Source: an uncultured Faecalibacterium sp. (GTDB lineage: Bacteria > Bacillota > Clostridia > Oscillospirales > Ruminococcaceae). From it: DNA of 64,000 nucleotides. The position numbers and the translations under genes are program-made. The stretch is from NCBI GenBank assembly GCA_934525325.1, contig CAKSZE010000001.1:54614-118613 (forward strand), given 5' to 3'. This document shows positions 1-6,631 of this stretch, piece by piece (the stretch's first letter is position 1; each line of letters opens with the position of its first letter). Under the pieces are notes generated by a model. That model saw only the letters and a program-made list of their open reading frames with translations. It was not told the DNA's origin and did no database searches.

Positions 1-2
1 GG

Positions 3-845
3 CAGCGGGTATTTGCCGAGCGCTTTGGTGCAGTGCCGCAACTGGTAGTCTGCGGCGGCGGTCATGTGGCTGCTGCCCTTGTAAAACAGGCAAAGCTTCT
101 TGGCCTGCCGGTGCTTGCCATAGATGACCGGGAAGAATTTGCCCAGCAGCTGCGCGCCGCTGGAGCGGATACCGTGCTTTGCGCCCCCTTTGCACAGGCG
201 ATTCAGGATGTGCCCGGCGGGGCAGAGACCTATTTTGCGGTGCTGACCCGCTCCCACGCCTTTGATCTGGATTGCCTGACCCTGATCCTGCAAAAGCCTG
301 CGGCCTATGTGGGTATGATGGGCAGCCGCGGACGAGCCGCACTGGTGCGCCGTCAGCTGTTGGAGACCGGGCTGGACAGGCAGCGAGTGGAGTCGCTCTG
401 CGCACCCATCGGCCTTGCCATCGGGGCACAGACGGCTGCGGAGATCGCACTTTCCATTCTGGCGCAGATCGTGCAGGTCAAGAACGCCCGCCCTCAGACC
501 GAGGGTTATCCCATCGCCTTGCTGGATGCCATGGTGCAGGCAGAAAAAGCCCATACCCCGGCGGTGCTGGCTACCATCGTTGCGCGGCATGGCTCTACCC
601 CGCGGGATGTGGGTGCAAAAATGCTCATTCTGCCCGATGGCAGTACCGTGGGCAGCGTGGGCGGCGGCATTATGGAGCATTACACGGTACAGGCTGCTCA
701 GAAGCTGTTGGCACAGACCGCTCCCGCCCTGCAATGCTTACAGCTTTCGGCTGACGGCAAAAACGAGGATGCGGCTGTTGCTGCCTGTGGCGGCTCCATG
801 GAGGTGCTGTTGCAGACACTTTGCTCCGGGGAGGAAACAAGATGA
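3..845 (+). CDS. XdhC/CoxI family molybdenum-hydroxylase maturation protein, 5' end missing
   Basis: XdhC-type proteins bind and insert or sulfurate the molybdenum cofactor of xanthine-dehydrogenase-like enzymes. The reading frame is open to the left window edge, so the gene starts outside; an internal GTG at 33 is not a convincing start because the frame before it already reads like protein. The visible part opens with a Rossmann-type loop (VVCGGGHVA) of the XdhC_C domain. The XdhC/CoxI domain follows from about visible residue 167 (ARHGSTPRDVGAKM, then GSVGGGIME). This Rossmann-first order is the reverse of the classical XdhC layout. The stop overlaps the next start as ATGA, so the two genes are translationally coupled. 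The next gene (YqeB) points to the selenium-dependent molybdenum hydroxylase system rather than ordinary xanthine dehydrogenase. Confidence 0.85.
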   Translation, partial: QRVFAERFGAVPQLVVCGGGHVAAALVKQAKLLGLPVLAIDDREEFAQQLRAAGADTVLCAPFAQAIQDVPGGAETYFAVLTRSHAFDLDCLTLILQKPAAYVGMMGSRGRAALVRRQLLETGLDRQRVESLCAPIGLAIGAQTAAEIALSILAQIVQVKNARPQTEGYPIALLDAMVQAEKAHTPAVLATIVARHGSTPRDVGAKMLILPDGSTVGSVGGGIMEHYTVQAAQKLLAQTAPALQCLQLSADGKNEDAAVAACGGSMEVLLQTLCSGEETR

Positions 846-1657
846 AAAAGGACGCTTTGATCATCGTGCGCGGCGGCGGCGACCTTGCCACCGGTACCAT
901 CCACCGGTTGTGGAGCGCCGGGCTGTGGGTGCTGGTATTGGAAACTACAAAACCCGCAGCCATCCGCCGTCAGGTAGCCCTGTGTGAAGCAGTGTATGAA
1001 GGCGAAGCCACTGTCGAAGGGCTGCGTGCTGTCCGCATTGAAGCGTTGGAGCAGGCGCAGTCCGTCTGGGTGCAGGGCGCTGTTCCGGTGCTCGTTGACC
1101 CGGAGGGAGTCTGTATTGCCCGGGCAAAGCCGGAGGTCGTAGTGGACGCCATTCTGGCCAAGCGCAACCTTGGCACCCGCCGGGATATGGCACCGCTTAC
1201 CATCGCCCTTGGTCCCGGCTTTGTGGCCGGGCAGGACGTAGATGCAGTGGTGGAGACCAAGCGCGGCCACCGGCTGGGCAGGATCATCCGGGAGGGGAGC
1301 GCAATCCCCAATACCGGCATCCCCGGCGTCATCGGCGGGTACGGTGCAGAGCGGGTAATCCATGCACAGGCCACCGGTGTTTTTATGAATGTGCGTAAAA
1401 TCGGTGATCTTGTGGAGAAGGGTGAGACCATTGCCACTATCCGAACTCAGGAGGGGGCGGATATTCCGGTCACCGCACAAATTTCCGGTATCCTGCGCGG
1501 ACTGCTGCGCAGCGGCTATCCGGTCACACTGGGTTTTAAGATCGCGGATATCGACCCTCGGCGGGAGGAGCTTTCCAACTGCTTTCTGATCTCGGATAAA
1601 TCCCGCTGTATCGCCGGCAGTGTACTGGAACTTGTTTGTGCGCAGATGTGGCAGTAA
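842..1657 (+). CDS. yqeB: YqeB/EF2563-family selenium-dependent molybdenum hydroxylase accessory protein
   Basis: This 271-residue protein belongs to the family that travels with selenium-dependent molybdenum hydroxylases; its biochemical role is not settled. The start is the ATG at 842, preceded by GGGGAGG at good spacing and overlapping the XdhC stop; an upstream in-frame ATG at 821 lies within the XdhC gene and lacks a site. The N-terminus has a glycine-rich loop (RGGGDLATGTIHRL) followed by a Rossmann-like half. The C-terminal half (IREGSAIPNTGIPG, then GVFMNVRKIGDLVEKGETIA) looks like a small beta-rich, biotinyl/lipoyl-like fold. Together with XdhC it forms the end of an operon whose hydroxylase genes would lie to the left. 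A strong terminator follows directly. Confidence 0.85.
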   Translation: MKKDALIIVRGGGDLATGTIHRLWSAGLWVLVLETTKPAAIRRQVALCEAVYEGEATVEGLRAVRIEALEQAQSVWVQGAVPVLVDPEGVCIARAKPEVVVDAILAKRNLGTRRDMAPLTIALGPGFVAGQDVDAVVETKRGHRLGRIIREGSAIPNTGIPGVIGGYGAERVIHAQATGVFMNVRKIGDLVEKGETIATIRTQEGADIPVTAQISGILRGLLRSGYPVTLGFKIADIDPRREELSNCFLISDKSRCIAGSVLELVCAQMWQ

Positions 1658-1674
1658 AACCTATATAAAAATAG

Positions 1675-1718
1675 CCCCTGCCGTTTTGCGGAAAGGTCTG
1701 CAAAGCGGCAGGGGTTTT
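1675..1718 (+). terminator. Rho-independent terminator after yqeB
   Basis: CCCCTGCCG at 1675-1683 pairs with CGGCAGGGG at 1706-1714. The arms extend with further pairs toward the loop and are followed by TTTT. It ends the xdhC-yqeB operon and separates it from the convergent small gene. Confidence 0.85.
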
Positions 1719-1729
1719 ATGGTTCTATG

Positions 1730-1924
1730 TTAGTTGCGGTAGCAGCGATCCTGCCCTACAAGCCAGTTTTCGCACAGGCGCTGGGCTTCCTCAAGACTAC
1801 GGCTCTCGCAGTCAAAGAAAGCACCGCGCATAGAACAGTAGGAGTAGTGCACCTTAGGAACACCGTTGCCGTCCTTGAAGCGCTCGTACCGTTCTTCACC
1901 GGGCATCAGAAAAAGCTGTTCCAT
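1730..1924 (-). CDS. Small hypothetical protein (64 aa)
   Basis: I do not recognise this family. The start at 1924 is chosen because AAAGGAG lies about 10 nt upstream on the minus strand; the longer frame from 1978 has no such site. The protein is soluble-looking, hydrophilic and mildly acidic, with four cysteines. It contains a repeated aromatic feature around KVHYSYCSMRG and a C-terminal stretch rich in Glu, Cys and Arg (LEEAQRLCENW). There is no signal peptide or membrane segment. It lies convergent to yqeB and about 160 bp downstream of the DUF2812 gene on the same strand, so it may be read through from the padR promoter. Real coding is supported by the ribosome-binding site and codon use only. 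Confidence 0.5.
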   Translation of the reverse strand: MEQLFLMPGEERYERFKDGNGVPKVHYSYCSMRGAFFDCESRSLEEAQRLCENWLVGQDRCYRN

Positions 1925-2085
1925 GGGTTCCTTCTCCTTTGTTTTCAAGCAGTCCAAACGGCCGCCGGGCGGCGGCACACAACGCTTGCTATTGTATCAC
2001 GATGGAGATCGGTTTGCTATGGTCTTTTTATCCAAAGATACGCCGCTTTTTTCTCTGCGGTTGTGGCAAAGAAGGGCTTGACAAA

Positions 2086-2589
2086 TCATTCGTGCAAACT
2101 GCGTTCCTTTTCCAGCGCTGCTTTCATGCCGTGGATACGCCCCAGTGCATAGGAGAGCATCGCTGCGCACAACAGGTTCAGCCAGCCGTAGCGAGCCTGA
2201 TTCAGAGAGTTTGTTACGCCCATGATCAGGTTTGCCAGACAGATCAGGGAAAGCATCCGGTCGATGCGGCTCAGGTGCGTCAGGCGGGAGTCGATATCTG
2301 AGAGCAGTTCAAAACTGCCAAGCTCCGCTTTCCGCCGGAAGTACACCCAGTTGACACAACCGCCGATATACTCCGCTCTCAGTTCCTTTACAAAAGCACG
2401 GTAATCGCTGCTGGGGTTCATCTCCAAACGGATGATATACTCGCCCGGTTCGCAGCGCACAAATGTATAGAAAGAAAACCCGGTGTTGTCCAGCACCCAG
2501 CCATCTTGTGCCATCTCGTTCAGCCAGCGCTCTTCTTTTTCAAAATCCCACACAAAGAAAAGCTTGAAAACGGTTTTCTTTTCACTCAT
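2086..2589 (-). CDS. DUF2812 domain membrane-associated protein
   Basis: This 167-residue protein has the DUF2812 pattern: an N-terminal soluble half with FFVWDFEKEERWLNEMAQDGW. This is followed by two hydrophobic segments around residues 117-132 and 138-152 that probably form membrane helices. DUF2812 genes are commonly paired with PadR-family repressors in Firmicutes, often in loci that respond to membrane-active compounds, but the molecular function is unknown. Here the start codon overlaps the padR stop (ATGA, 2586-2589), so the two are co-translated and the protein is almost certainly controlled by PadR. It could be a partner or modulator of the regulator rather than an enzyme. The family call is firm and the function is open. 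Confidence 0.8.
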   Translation of the reverse strand: MSEKKTVFKLFFVWDFEKEERWLNEMAQDGWVLDNTGFSFYTFVRCEPGEYIIRLEMNPSSDYRAFVKELRAEYIGGCVNWVYFRRKAELGSFELLSDIDSRLTHLSRIDRMLSLICLANLIMGVTNSLNQARYGWLNLLCAAMLSYALGRIHGMKAALEKERSLHE

Positions 2590-2903
2590 AAGGTTTCCTC
2601 CTTCAGGATGCTCTCACCATTGGCCACAAGCTGCTGCAAGCGGGCAAGCTCGTGCTTTAAGACTTGTACGCCCTCTGCGGTAAGCTGATATTCCTTTTTG
2701 CGGCTGCCGCTCTCGGCGGGCAGGGGACGGATCCAGCCTTTTTCGCACAGAGAGGTCAAGGCACCATACAGTGTCCCGGCGGCAAGATGGACTCTGCCCC
2801 CGGAAAGCTGCTCCGTCTGTTGCATGATGCCATAGCCGTGCTGCGGATGGTAAAGAGATAACAGGATATAATAGGTCGATTCGGTCAATGCAAGGTTTTC
2901 CAT
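2586..2903 (-). CDS. PadR-family transcriptional repressor
   Basis: PadR proteins are winged-helix dimers that repress their own operon until a small molecule, often a phenolic or a drug, is sensed. The 105-residue protein has the standard opening (LALTESTYYILLSLYHPQHGYGI) and the wing with RKKEYQLTAEG, then a short C-terminal dimer helix. It is therefore a subfamily-2 (short) PadR. The start at 2903 is preferred over an ATG five codons upstream because GGAG sits 9 nt before it. The promoter region carries a perfect 10-bp inverted repeat placed over the -10 box, which fits autorepression. The downstream, overlapping DUF2812 gene is the obvious co-regulated target. Confidence 0.92.
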   Translation of the reverse strand: MENLALTESTYYILLSLYHPQHGYGIMQQTEQLSGGRVHLAAGTLYGALTSLCEKGWIRPLPAESGSRKKEYQLTAEGVQVLKHELARLQQLVANGESILKEETL

Positions 2904-2965
2904 ACTGAAATACTCCATGGATTCTATCGAGCGTCTTTATAACGGAAACCGATATATCGTGCTTA

Positions 2966-2996
2966 AAGTATATCGCCTCACGATATACTTTGTCAA
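2966..2996 (-). promoter_or_regulatory. padR promoter with overlapping palindromic operator
   Basis: On the minus strand TTGACA (2991-2996) and TATACT (2967-2972) are spaced by 18 bp. A perfect inverted repeat, AAGTATATCG / CGATATACTT with a 5-bp spacer, covers 2966-2990, so it fills the spacer and covers the -10 box. A second short palindrome, CGATATATCG, lies at 2950-2959 just downstream of the likely start site. This is the arrangement expected of a PadR operator. Confidence 0.8.
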
Positions 2997-3155
2997 GCGT
3001 TTTCAGAAAAAAGCCATCAAAAAGCTTTAAAACACAGTTCGTATGGAAAAACCGATGGAACACGAGAAAATATTTTGTGCACTTTTCATAGTTTTCTTCT
3101 GAAGATTTTGGTGGTACAATATAGTCATCAAATTCTGCAATTCGGGAGGAGCTCC

Positions 3156-4151
3156 ATGGCGGAAAAGTGTATTGAACTGGACAGTGTAGAGATCGCAGCG
3201 GCTGTTTTTGGCAACTGTGACCGGAATATTCGCTTATTGGAAAAAGAGTTTTCTGTTACCGCTGTCTGCCGCGGCACACAGCTGCGCATTTCCGGCGAGC
3301 CTGCCAATGTGGCGGCAGCGAACCGCGCTGTGGAGGGAATGCTTCTTCTGATCGAGAACCGCACGCCGCTGGAAGATCAGACGGTGCACTACTGCATCAG
3401 TCTGGCGCACGATGGCGCGGAGAAGCGGGTAAAGGAACTGACCGAAGATTTTGTTACCGTTACGGTCAAGGGTCGTCCGATCCGCCCCAAAACACTGGGA
3501 CAGAAGGAGTACCTGAGCGCCATCCGCTCCAATGCCATTACCTTCGGTGTCGGCCCGGCGGGTACCGGCAAGACCTATCTGGCCGTTGCCATGGCGGTAA
3601 AAGCCTTCAAGGCCAAGGAGGTATCCCGCATCATCCTGACCCGTCCGGCGGTGGAGGCAGGCGAGAAGCTGGGGTTTCTGCCCGGCGACCTGCAGCAGAA
3701 GGTAGACCCCTATCTGCGGCCGCTGTACGACGGTCTGTTTGATATGCTGGGCGCAGAGACCTACGAGCGACTAGTGGAAAAGCAGATCATAGAGGTTGCT
3801 CCGCTGGCCTATATGCGTGGACGTACACTGGATGATTCCTTTATCATTCTGGACGAGGCGCAGAACACCACCCCGGAGCAGATGAAAATGTTCCTTACCC
3901 GTATGGGTGTGGGCTCCAAGGTGGTCGTTACCGGCGATGTGACCCAGATCGATCTGCCGGGCAGCACCCGCAGCGGTCTGGTGGACGCGCTGAAGGTGCT
4001 GAAGGATGTAAAAGGCATTGCCCAGTGCTACTTTACCGATAAGGACGTTGTGCGTCACCGGCTGGTGCAGGAGATCGTAAAGGCTTACGAGCGCGCTGCC
4101 CATCCGGCTGCCGAAGCGGAAAATAAAGAAAACAAAAAGAATTTTAAATAA
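3156..4151 (+). CDS. phoH: PhoH family ATPase
   Basis: PhoH-like proteins are cytosolic P-loop ATPases, suspected RNA helicase/RNase accessory factors, nearly always next to ybeY. The ATG at 3156 follows a strong GGGAGGAG, and an earlier in-frame ATG at 3075 has none. The 331-residue protein has an N-terminal KH-like region (to about residue 90), then GPAGTGKTYLAVAMA (Walker A, about 133-140) and FIILDEAQNTT (Walker B, about 232). The final dozen residues are Lys/Asn/Glu-rich. A possible -10 box TACAAT (3115-3120) lies upstream but I see no good -35. It heads the phoH-ybeY-era-yqzL-recO-mutS2 run, all on the same strand with short gaps. Confidence 0.95.
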   Translation: MAEKCIELDSVEIAAAVFGNCDRNIRLLEKEFSVTAVCRGTQLRISGEPANVAAANRAVEGMLLLIENRTPLEDQTVHYCISLAHDGAEKRVKELTEDFVTVTVKGRPIRPKTLGQKEYLSAIRSNAITFGVGPAGTGKTYLAVAMAVKAFKAKEVSRIILTRPAVEAGEKLGFLPGDLQQKVDPYLRPLYDGLFDMLGAETYERLVEKQIIEVAPLAYMRGRTLDDSFIILDEAQNTTPEQMKMFLTRMGVGSKVVVTGDVTQIDLPGSTRSGLVDALKVLKDVKGIAQCYFTDKDVVRHRLVQEIVKAYERAAHPAAEAENKENKKNFK

Positions 4152-4174
4152 CCCTTTGAAAGGAGTGGACCGAT

Positions 4175-4666
4175 ATGTCCAACAAAGTTTTGATCACCAA
4201 CTCCCAGAAAGCTGTCAAGGTGCCCTCTGGGCTTCGCATCCTCATCCGCCGCGCCTGCAACGCTGTGTTGGAGTATGAGCATTTTGACCGTCCCGCAGAG
4301 ATCAGCGTTACCTTTGTGGACAACGCTGCCATTGCCGAGCTGAACAACCAGTACCGCAACAAGCCCATGCCCACCGATGTGCTGAGCTTTCCTCTGGGTG
4401 AGGACGGCAAGTATGATATCGACGAGAACAACGGCTGCATGATGCTGGGCGATATCGTCATCAGCATGGAGCGCGCCATGGAGCAGGCCAATCTGTATGG
4501 GCATCCGCTGCAGCGGGAGGTGGCTTTTCTGACCGTCCACTCCATGCTGCATCTGCTGGGCTACGACCACGAAAACGGCGGTCTGGAAGCCATGCGTATG
4601 CGGGAAAAGGAAGAGGCTGTGCTGCTGCAGCTGGGTCTGCCCCGCACAGTCAGCTACACGGAATGA
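4175..4666 (+). CDS. ybeY: rRNA maturation endoribonuclease YbeY
   Basis: YbeY is a zinc-dependent single-strand RNase needed for 16S rRNA 3' maturation and ribosome quality control. The 163-residue protein carries the diagnostic metal site HSMLHLLGYDH near residue 130, where the three histidines bind zinc, and the family motif TDVLSFPL earlier. AAAGGAGTGG upstream supports the ATG at 4175. It is 23 bp after phoH and 46 bp before era. Neighbours that often sit between ybeY and era (a PAP2/diacylglycerol kinase gene and cytidine deaminase) are absent here, so the two ribosome-maturation genes are adjacent. Confidence 0.97.
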   Translation: MSNKVLITNSQKAVKVPSGLRILIRRACNAVLEYEHFDRPAEISVTFVDNAAIAELNNQYRNKPMPTDVLSFPLGEDGKYDIDENNGCMMLGDIVISMERAMEQANLYGHPLQREVAFLTVHSMLHLLGYDHENGGLEAMRMREKEEAVLLQLGLPRTVSYTE

Positions 4667-4712
4667 TATCCCTTCACTGCAACAGAACATAAAAACAAGA
4701 CAGGAGTTCGCT

Positions 4713-5648
4713 TTGAGTACTACAACACCCGTTCAGGAGCATTACGACACCTCCTCTGTATTCGTTGCTGTCATCGGACGGCCGAACGTGGGCAAATCCA
4801 GCCTGACGAACCTCTTGGTCGGCGAGAAGGTGGCAATCGTCACCTCCAAGCCTCAGACCACCCGCACCCGCATTACCGGCGTGATCACCCGTGGTCCGCT
4901 GCAATATGTGCTGCTGGACACCCCCGGTGTGCACAAGGCGCACAACAAGCTGGGCAAGCGCATGGATAAGACCGCCAGCGATTCCATTGCGGATGTGGAT
5001 GTTTCCATGATGCTGTTCGAGCCCTACGGTGCGCTGAACGAATCCGAGATGGTATTGGTGGAGGCTCTGCACCGCAGCGGCCCGGCTATTGCGGTCATCA
5101 ACAAGACTGATCTTGTGAAAGATCCTGCCGACTTGGAAGCCCGCAAGGCAGAGCTGAAGGCGCTTGGCGTGTTTGACGAGATCTACACCATCAGTGTGCG
5201 CAACAAAGAGGGCAGTGAGGAACTGTTCGATGCTCTGAGCCGCTACGCCGTGGAAGGCCCCCATTACTTTGATGACGATGCCTACACCGATATGCCGGAA
5301 AAAGAGCTTGTGGCCGAGGTCATCCGCGAAAAGGCGCTGCTCTTTATGCGGGACGAGATCCCGCACGGTATTGCAGTAGTGGTGGAGCGCTTTAAGGAGC
5401 GCCCGGGCACAGACCTGATCGACATTGACGTGAACATCTACTGCGAGCGGGAGAGCCACAAGGGCATGGTCATCGGCAAGGGCGGTGCGATGCTCAAAAA
5501 GATCGCCAGTGCTGCCCGCACCGACTGCGAGGAGTTTCTGGGCTGCCGGGTCAACCTGCAGTGCTGGGTCAAGGTAAAATCCGACTGGCGGGACAACGAA
5601 TTTTTGCTGAACAACTTCGGCTTCAAGCAGAATTCCTCCAACCGCTGA
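4713..5648 (+). CDS. era: GTPase Era
   Basis: Era binds the 3' end of 16S rRNA and monitors small-subunit assembly. The 311-residue protein has an N-terminal GTPase domain with GRPNVGKS (G1, about residue 22), DTPG (G3) and NKTD (G4), and a C-terminal KH RNA-binding domain with GKGGAMLKKI near residue 253. Translation appears to start at TTG 4713, 6 nt after CAGGAG; no ATG fits better. The first 14 residues are an extra polar leader compared with many Era proteins. It lies between ybeY and yqzL/recO, the usual Firmicute setting. Confidence 0.97.
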   Translation: MSTTTPVQEHYDTSSVFVAVIGRPNVGKSSLTNLLVGEKVAIVTSKPQTTRTRITGVITRGPLQYVLLDTPGVHKAHNKLGKRMDKTASDSIADVDVSMMLFEPYGALNESEMVLVEALHRSGPAIAVINKTDLVKDPADLEARKAELKALGVFDEIYTISVRNKEGSEELFDALSRYAVEGPHYFDDDAYTDMPEKELVAEVIREKALLFMRDEIPHGIAVVVERFKERPGTDLIDIDVNIYCERESHKGMVIGKGGAMLKKIASAARTDCEEFLGCRVNLQCWVKVKSDWRDNEFLLNNFGFKQNSSNR

Positions 5649-5751
5649 GCACTGCCAAAGCAGGACAGTTTTCCCTTGTATGCTGTGCTAGAATCAGGCT
5701 GACACTATAACAAAAGCAGCCTGTGCACAGGAAAGGGAAGGAGTGCTGAAG

Positions 5752-5916
5752 ATGGATGCTGCCGCAAGCTGGCAGGCCTTTGCCTGCACGGGGAATATTC
5801 TCCGGTATCTCGATTACAAACAACTGGTGCAGCTGCCCGCCGAGCATCCGGCAGGAGAAACGGACGATGGAACCATTTGTGACCATGGGTCTGGTACTGA
5901 AGGAGACCCGTTATAG
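5752..5916 (+). CDS. yqzL: YqzL family small protein (54 aa)
   Basis: This very short frame starts at ATG 5752, 6-9 nt after GGGAAGGAG, a stronger ribosome site than that of recO. Its N-terminal half (SWQAFACTGNILRYLDYK) fits the YqzL pattern as I recall it: W-x2-F-x2-TG, a hydrophobic residue, then YL and YK. In Bacillus and Clostridium, yqzL also lies exactly between era and recO, so position and sequence agree. The function of the family is unknown. The last 17 codons overlap the start of recO in another frame, and its stop at 5914-5916 lies inside recO, which suggests coupled translation. The C-terminal third, beyond the motif, is not conserved as far as I can tell. Confidence 0.8.
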   Translation: MDAAASWQAFACTGNILRYLDYKQLVQLPAEHPAGETDDGTICDHGSGTEGDPL

Positions 5917-6616
5917 AGAAGCAGATCGTATTCTGACGATCCTCACCCCGAAGCTGGGTGTGATCACGGCAATGGCTGCAAACAGTCTGCGGCTGAAAAG
6001 CAAGCTGTTCAGCGCCTGCGGGCTGTTCTGCTATTCAGAGTTTACACTTGTGCCCGGGCGCAATATGTATACTGTGCGGGAAGCTGAGGTACAGAACATC
6101 TTCCATGGCGTTTCCTCCTCCATTGAAGGGGTGAGCCTTGCCATGTATCTTACCGAGTTGGCTGCGGCACTTTCGCCTACCGGAGAGGAAGCAGCCCGGG
6201 AACTGCGGCTGGTGCTGAACAGTTTGTATATGATCAGCGAGCACCGCACCGACCTGCGGGTGATCAAGGCGGTATTTGAGCTGCGTACCATGAGCGAGTG
6301 CGGCTTTATGCCGCAGCTGGTCTGCTGCCGGGACTGCGGCACCTATGATGAAGGGGATGCCTTTTATCTGGACGCACAGGAAGGGCATCTGCTCTGTGCA
6401 TCCTGTGCGGCAAAGGCAGGCAAGAACTGCAATCTGGACAAAGCTGCGCTGTTTGCACTGCGCCACATCTGCTTGGTAGAGGACAAAAAAATATTTGCAT
6501 TCAAGATCTCTGTGGGCAGTCTGGCAAAGCTTTCCGCAGTGGCTGAAAACTATGCCCTGACGCATCTGGATAAGCCGCTGAAAAGTTATGCCTTTTTGAA
6601 AAGCGTGCTGCCCTGA
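5867..6616 (+). CDS. recO: DNA repair protein RecO
   Basis: RecO anneals SSB-coated DNA and, with RecR, loads RecA in the RecF pathway. The 249-residue protein begins with the family OB-fold signature (MGLVLKETRYREADRILTILTP). It has a four-cysteine zinc site formed by CCRDC near residue 150 and CASC about 28 residues later. The ATG at 5867 is preceded by AGGAG about 12 nt upstream; a longer frame from 5756 has no ribosome site, and its extra part overlaps yqzL. Expression is probably coupled to yqzL. mutS2 follows after 15 bp. Confidence 0.95.
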   Translation: MEPFVTMGLVLKETRYREADRILTILTPKLGVITAMAANSLRLKSKLFSACGLFCYSEFTLVPGRNMYTVREAEVQNIFHGVSSSIEGVSLAMYLTELAAALSPTGEEAARELRLVLNSLYMISEHRTDLRVIKAVFELRTMSECGFMPQLVCCRDCGTYDEGDAFYLDAQEGHLLCASCAAKAGKNCNLDKAALFALRHICLVEDKKIFAFKISVGSLAKLSAVAENYALTHLDKPLKSYAFLKSVLP

Positions 6617-6631
6617 CCAAAAAGGAACAGT

